Source: Eubacteriales bacterium
GTDB lineage: Bacteria > Bacillota > Clostridia > Lachnospirales > Lachnospiraceae
Length of the DNA stretch: 64,000 nucleotides
Direction of reading: 5' to 3'
Assembly: GCA_030537195.1 (NCBI GenBank)
Contig: JAUNOK010000002.1
Coordinates: 85,632-149,631, forward strand
The notes beneath the pieces are model-generated. The model had not been told where the DNA came from. It did no database searches and saw only the letters and a program-made list of their open reading frames with translations. This document shows positions 60,554 through 64,000 of the stretch, piece by piece (position 1 is the first letter of the stretch; each line of letters begins with the position of its first letter). The translations under genes and the position numbers were made by a program.

Positions 60554-60850
60554 CTATTTATTATCACATACCTCATCCGTCCAGGTATTATACTTTCCAC
60601 CGTTGCTCTTCCTGATGTCCTCCTCATTGTAATTATTGAGCTGCTCCTTAAGCAGCTCAATCTGTAATTGTGTCTTCCTGTTAAGCTCATACAATTCATT
60701 AATCTTCTTTTTGAAAAAGAACATAATAATCAGGCTAAGCACAACCCAGTATATGAGAAATAAAGTGGTAAATTTCCTTAACTTATGTTCCCTGCGCTGC
60801 CGCCTTTTACGCTCATTGATATACCATATTTTATCCTCTGTATCCATCAT
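60554..60850 (-). CDS. Small membrane protein with coiled coil
   Basis: 98 residues: a very basic N-terminus (NERKRRQRREHKLRK), one TM (about 28-48, LFLIYWVVLSLIIMFFF), and a coiled-coil tail (about 50-75, INELYELNRKTQLQIELLKE). The ATG overlaps the stop of the previous gene (ATGA). This layout resembles FtsL/DivIC-like septum proteins, but too little is present to assign it. Confidence 0.6.
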   Translation of the reverse strand: MMDTEDKIWYINERKRRQRREHKLRKFTTLFLIYWVVLSLIIMFFFKKKINELYELNRKTQLQIELLKEQLNNYNEEDIRKSNGGKYNTWTDEVCDNK

Positions 60851-61440
60851 TCCTCCTCATATTCTTCATACATTCTTTGCTCTTCCTCGTTATTTTTTAT
60901 AAGCCAGTCACAGATATCCATGATGTACATATACATAAATTTAGAATATTCATCATTACAGTATGGACCGGTATACAGAGAAACCTCTCCGTCATGTAAT
61001 AATCCGTCAAATGTAGTATCAATATTTTCTTCTGTGATATCCGACTCAACAAGCTCTCCAAAAACTTTTAAGGTTACATATTCTTCGGAATAATCAGCGT
61101 CGATGACCGCCTCGTAAGGAATTATCGTATAATTCTCACCGTAATTATACCAGTATACAATTCTATCCGGAGTAAATATACAGCCTGCTGCGTCTCCATC
61201 TCCCAAAATATCTACAACAGCCATCTCATGTGCCTTAACCCTTCTTTTAAGCTGTGCGCTGATTGATATTTTATTCTTCAAAGAAATCGTGTCGGCAGAA
61301 AAAACATTTTCACCAATATCCTCGTAATCCAGCAGCATAAGCAGCGCCCCTATATCCGATACACCAGAATTCTTCTTATCAAGAATTGCCAGATTAATCC
61401 CCCTTGTAACTGCGTCAATAATCTCCTGACTTGTAAGCAT
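60847..61440 (-). CDS. Hypothetical cytoplasmic protein
   Basis: 197 residues without TM or signal. A beta-rich central part (about 75-125) with ILGDGDAAGCIFTPDRIVYW and IIPYEAVIDADYS resembles a bacterial PH-like domain, as in the protein at 62666. The C-terminus is acidic. AGGAGG precedes the ATG at 61440. It overlaps the small membrane protein gene and faces the divergent WYL regulator gene, so that regulator may control it. No function can be assigned. Confidence 0.6.
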   Translation of the reverse strand: MLTSQEIIDAVTRGINLAILDKKNSGVSDIGALLMLLDYEDIGENVFSADTISLKNKISISAQLKRRVKAHEMAVVDILGDGDAAGCIFTPDRIVYWYNYGENYTIIPYEAVIDADYSEEYVTLKVFGELVESDITEENIDTTFDGLLHDGEVSLYTGPYCNDEYSKFMYMYIMDICDWLIKNNEEEQRMYEEYEEE

Positions 61441-61496
61441 TTGTTTTCCTCCTTAACTTTTATAAAATCATTGTATTAATCCGGACTGACATGCTG

Positions 61497-61535
61497 TGTC
61501 ACAGCAAAATATTTATAAATAAATTTACTGTGACA
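61497..61535. promoter_or_regulatory. Inverted repeat between WYL regulator and divergent gene
   Basis: TGTCACAG (61497-61504) and CTGTGACA (61528-61535) are perfect inverted copies 23 nt apart in the 167-bp divergent gap. A second TGACA (61487) and GACAGGC (61532) are close by. It may be the binding site of the WYL regulator. Confidence 0.45.
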
Positions 61536-61607
61536 GGCTTTGTCGCTAATCTGATGTACCATATTGTCTGTAAAATATAGTATAATTAATATCAGGAGGA
61601 ATCGGAT

Positions 61608-62585
61608 ATGGATAGTGAATATAAGAATTACAAAGCTGACAGAGTCCTTAAGCTGCTGTTTCGTGCTTTAAAAGGCGAGTCCCTCTCGGTAGCCGCGCTC
61701 GCCGATGAAAGTAATGTGTCAACAAGAAGCATAACAAGAGATATTAATGATTTGAAAGCATTTCTTGCCGACTATCGGGATATTCTTGGCAACGCCGAGT
61801 TAAAATACTCTGCTTCAGACCACTGCTACACACTAGAGATGGATAATCTGTTTTCTAACAAAGAGCTTTTTGCCATAGCTAAAGTGCTTATCGGAAGCCG
61901 GGCGTTCAGCCATGAAGAACTGCTTACAATAATTGGGAAACTGAAAACACACACAAGCTATTCCGACAAAAAACGTCTTGAACAGCTTATTGCCAAAGAA
62001 ATGTTTAACTATGAAGAGGTCGGCTCAGACTGCGACAGTGTGATTGATAATGTCTGGAAACTCTCCAACTACATTCAGGAACAGCGTGCAATCACAATCA
62101 GCTATTACAAAATGAACCGTGATAAGGTCAAGCACAGAATCATACCAGTATCGATAATGTTCAGTGAATACTACTTCTATCTGATTGCGTACAAATGTGA
62201 AGATACATTATCTGATACACCTACATATTTCAGAATCGACAGAATCTGTGATATGACTGTTCACAGAGGAAAGCTGGAACTTCCTAAAAATGTTGAATTT
62301 GATGAAGGACTGCTCCGCAAACGAAGCCAGTTCATGTGGCCGGGACCACTGAGGAAAATCAGATTTGAATTCACCGGACCATCACTTCAGGCAATCCTCG
62401 ACCGCCTGCCAACCGCCAAAGTAATTGACCGCTACAATAATAAATATCTCATCGAGGCAGAAGTCTACGGCAACGGAATCAAAATGTTCCTGTTAAGTCA
62501 GGGCTCATGGGTAAAAGTAATTGGACCTGATGAATTTGTTAAAGAAATGAAAGATGAAATAGAAAAAATGCAGTCACTGTATTAA
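61608..62585 (+). CDS. WYL domain-containing transcriptional regulator
   Basis: 325 residues. An N-terminal HTH (about 20-50, SVAALADESNVSTRSITRDI) is followed by a WYL-type Sm-like fold (about 150-225; RAITISYYKMNRDKVKHRII, then YFYLIAYKCED) and a WCX-like C-terminal domain. WYL domains bind nucleic acid or nucleotide ligands and control many stress and defence genes. It is divergent from the 61440 gene and has AGGAGG upstream. The small ligand is not known. Confidence 0.88.
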   Translation: MDSEYKNYKADRVLKLLFRALKGESLSVAALADESNVSTRSITRDINDLKAFLADYRDILGNAELKYSASDHCYTLEMDNLFSNKELFAIAKVLIGSRAFSHEELLTIIGKLKTHTSYSDKKRLEQLIAKEMFNYEEVGSDCDSVIDNVWKLSNYIQEQRAITISYYKMNRDKVKHRIIPVSIMFSEYYFYLIAYKCEDTLSDTPTYFRIDRICDMTVHRGKLELPKNVEFDEGLLRKRSQFMWPGPLRKIRFEFTGPSLQAILDRLPTAKVIDRYNNKYLIEAEVYGNGIKMFLLSQGSWVKVIGPDEFVKEMKDEIEKMQSLY

Positions 62586-62602
62586 AAATACATTTAAACA
62601 AC

Positions 62603-62637
62603 AACTCCCCATAAGTAGTCAACACTTATGGGGAGTT
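62603..62637. terminator. Bidirectional terminator after the WYL gene
   Basis: AACTCCCCATAAGT (62603-62616) and ACTTATGGGGAGTT (62624-62637) form a perfect 14-bp stem with U-rich sequence after it on the plus strand (TATTATT). It serves the two convergent genes. Confidence 0.85.
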
Positions 62638-62665
62638 TATTATTCATATTCAGTTATTATTCACA

Positions 62666-63931
62666 TCAAATCTTACTTAACAGATCTGCCTTCTTTGCAG
62701 CGAATTCCTCTTCCGAAATAATACCTGCGTCCTTTAACTGTGCAAGCTTCTGCAACTGCTCCAATGCGTCAGGCTGCGCCGGTGCTGCCTGAACCTGAAT
62801 TGGCTGTGCTGCAGCTTTCTTAGCATTTTTTCTCATCTCATGATAGATTGCAATAATTCGTGTTGCCTCGGCAAGATACAGGGTATTGATAACTTCTTTC
62901 GAACCAGCAACCGAAACTTCCAAGTCACACAGCTTAAATGCAGCTGTGAGTGCAGTATCAATAACCGCTGTCAGGAAATCACTTGATGTCGAATTCTGAA
63001 TCGTTGACATGCTTGTCACATCTTCAAAATAAAACTGCTTAACATTAGCTGTTGCTCCAAGCATTTCCCTATTCACAAATATCAGCTGATTATCAGTACA
63101 CGCAACATAATCCACCGCTGTAAGCGAGTCTACGCCGCCTGCATAGAAAAGAAGCTGCTCATCATCGTCAATAAAATACTTCTTGACCTGCGCATATATT
63201 TTATCACCAATCTTGGCTCTTATCTGGTCGTTAACCTCCTGCCTGTCAATCGTGAAATCCTGCTTGCCAAGGCACTCGAAGTAATAATTAAGTGACATAA
63301 AATCCTGTCTGTAAGAGCCTTTAATGCTGATTGTAGTCAGCTTAATTCCGTTAATCATCACATTTGCACTAGAATCATTAATCTCCATTACAAATGTATT
63401 GATATTGGCTGTCGGAATCCTACCCTTAACCCAGAAACTGCTGTCCTTCTCATATCTGAATTTAAATGCGATGAAATCCTCCGTGATAACCATACCGGCG
63501 TCATTGCCATCTTTAACAAAAATGTGTGGAACTGCGCCCTGCAAATCGACGCCGCCCTTATCAGCAAACTTCTTCATCGCCTTTTCATCAATGTATGGTG
63601 TCATTGTAAGGCAGGAAATGTTAGGTCTGCTGCCAGGAAGCACAAGCATTTCATAATAATCCTTTGTAAACTTATCAATCGCAGCCCTGTTTCCTTCACC
63701 CCAGAACTTTGCACCGCCGTCAGCATACGCTGCCATAACGCTCTCAATCAGCTTCGCTGAATATTCATTCACTTCCTGCTCCATAGCCGCCGTATAAGCC
63801 TGCTTCTCAGCTTTCTTCTGCTCATTAGCTTCTTTCATCTTGCCATAAGAATCCATTGCTGAATCCTTCATAGCATTGGCTTTCTCTGCAGCCTTTCCTG
63901 CTGTTTCCTTTAACTTGTCCATAAATCCCAT
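62666..63931 (-). CDS. PH-like and SHOCT domain protein
   Basis: About 421 residues from the ATG at 63931, which is 8 nt after AAAGGAGG; the ATG at 63937 is too close. An N-terminal amphipathic, Ala/Lys-rich coiled helix (about 1-55, MGFMDKLKETAGKAAEKANA) leads to a large central beta-rich part. Within this, a PH-like domain (about 250-360) with DSLTAVDYVACTDNQLIFVN is visible. The C-terminus is a SHOCT helix pair (EQLQKLAQLKDAGIISEEEF). SHOCT domains mediate oligomerisation. The protein probably binds the membrane inner face. It resembles YokE-like PH proteins of unknown role. Confidence 0.7.
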   Translation of the reverse strand: MGFMDKLKETAGKAAEKANAMKDSAMDSYGKMKEANEQKKAEKQAYTAAMEQEVNEYSAKLIESVMAAYADGGAKFWGEGNRAAIDKFTKDYYEMLVLPGSRPNISCLTMTPYIDEKAMKKFADKGGVDLQGAVPHIFVKDGNDAGMVITEDFIAFKFRYEKDSSFWVKGRIPTANINTFVMEINDSSANVMINGIKLTTISIKGSYRQDFMSLNYYFECLGKQDFTIDRQEVNDQIRAKIGDKIYAQVKKYFIDDDEQLLFYAGGVDSLTAVDYVACTDNQLIFVNREMLGATANVKQFYFEDVTSMSTIQNSTSSDFLTAVIDTALTAAFKLCDLEVSVAGSKEVINTLYLAEATRIIAIYHEMRKNAKKAAAQPIQVQAAPAQPDALEQLQKLAQLKDAGIISEEEFAAKKADLLSKI

Positions 63932-64000
63932 AGTCATATCCTCCTTTGGCTGTTCACTTTATTTGATGTCTAAAGTGTACCGCTGGAGGATGACAGGATG

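Noticed and set aside
60493..60699. Minus-strand frame of 68 codons
   Set aside because: It overlaps the 98-residue coiled-coil protein gene in another frame and has no ribosome site.

Overview
The window reads as chromosomal DNA of a low-GC, Gram-positive anaerobe of the Clostridia, most likely Lachnospiraceae (Lachnospira / Eubacterium eligens-like). This is inferred from AT-rich codon use, strong AGGAGG ribosome sites, lipobox lipoproteins, a free-standing AICAR transformylase paired with an archaeal-type IMP cyclohydrolase, and an XrtG/Firmicu-CTERM locus. No rRNA, tRNA, prophage, IS element or CRISPR array was seen. Almost every gene is on the minus strand. Only a PAP2-like protein (21858), a cupin protein (40785), a Ca2+/Na+-type antiporter (46902) and a WYL regulator (61608) are on the plus strand.

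Layout. 1-1.75 kb: a MATE exporter (cut by the window edge) behind its MarR regulator, with a consensus promoter and a cluster of operator palindromes. 1.8-2.2 kb: gene-free DNA holding a terminator and a large palindromic element. 2.2-5.3 kb: an FtsX-type ABC export pair behind a TetR-like operator. 5.4-8.8 kb: Y-family DNA polymerase, YolD-like protein, second MATE exporter and a C_GCAxxG_C_C protein as one unit. 8.9-12.2 kb: an SseB-like protein, an asparaginase-fold lipoprotein lacking catalytic motifs, and an NSS-family Na+ symporter. 12.3-16.6 kb: carAB. 16.8-21.7 kb: cell-surface proteins (InlB B-repeats, Asp-box repeats) and a degenerate ABC transporter. 22.5-26.8 kb: bioB in one operon with a PhnDCE-type transporter. 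26.9-29.2 kb: purine genes under a ZTP riboswitch. 29.2-35.8 kb: nucleotidyltransferase, pheA, aspS, an HD-GYP protein and a polysaccharide deacetylase.

35.8-39.8 kb: a MarR-controlled heterodimeric ABC exporter whose operator is a 47-bp palindrome. 39.8-41.5 kb: a beta-hydroxyacid dehydrogenase divergent from a double-cupin protein. 41.5-43.5 kb: three overlapping genes for small membrane proteins, two with zinc ribbons. 43.5-46.5 kb: a hybrid histidine kinase with an extracellular solute-binding lipoprotein. 46.7-47.8 kb: a yybP-ykoY (Mn2+) riboswitch in front of a CaCA antiporter.

47.9-55.7 kb is the most remarkable part. It is a compact six-gene exosortase locus: a Firmicu-CTERM target protein, XrtG, a family-2 glycosyltransferase, a two-TM protein, a 6-pyruvoyl-tetrahydropterin-synthase-like protein and a large PTPS-related membrane protein. 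The arrangement suggests processing and glycan modification of one dedicated surface protein. 56-64 kb holds a FakA C-domain fragment, an esterase and NUDIX pair preceded by an unidentified structured RNA, an MqsR-like toxin with a YgiT-HTH-Panacea antitoxin, zinc-ribbon and PH/SHOCT-type proteins, and a WYL regulator.

All identifications come from reading motifs and gene order. No database search was run.
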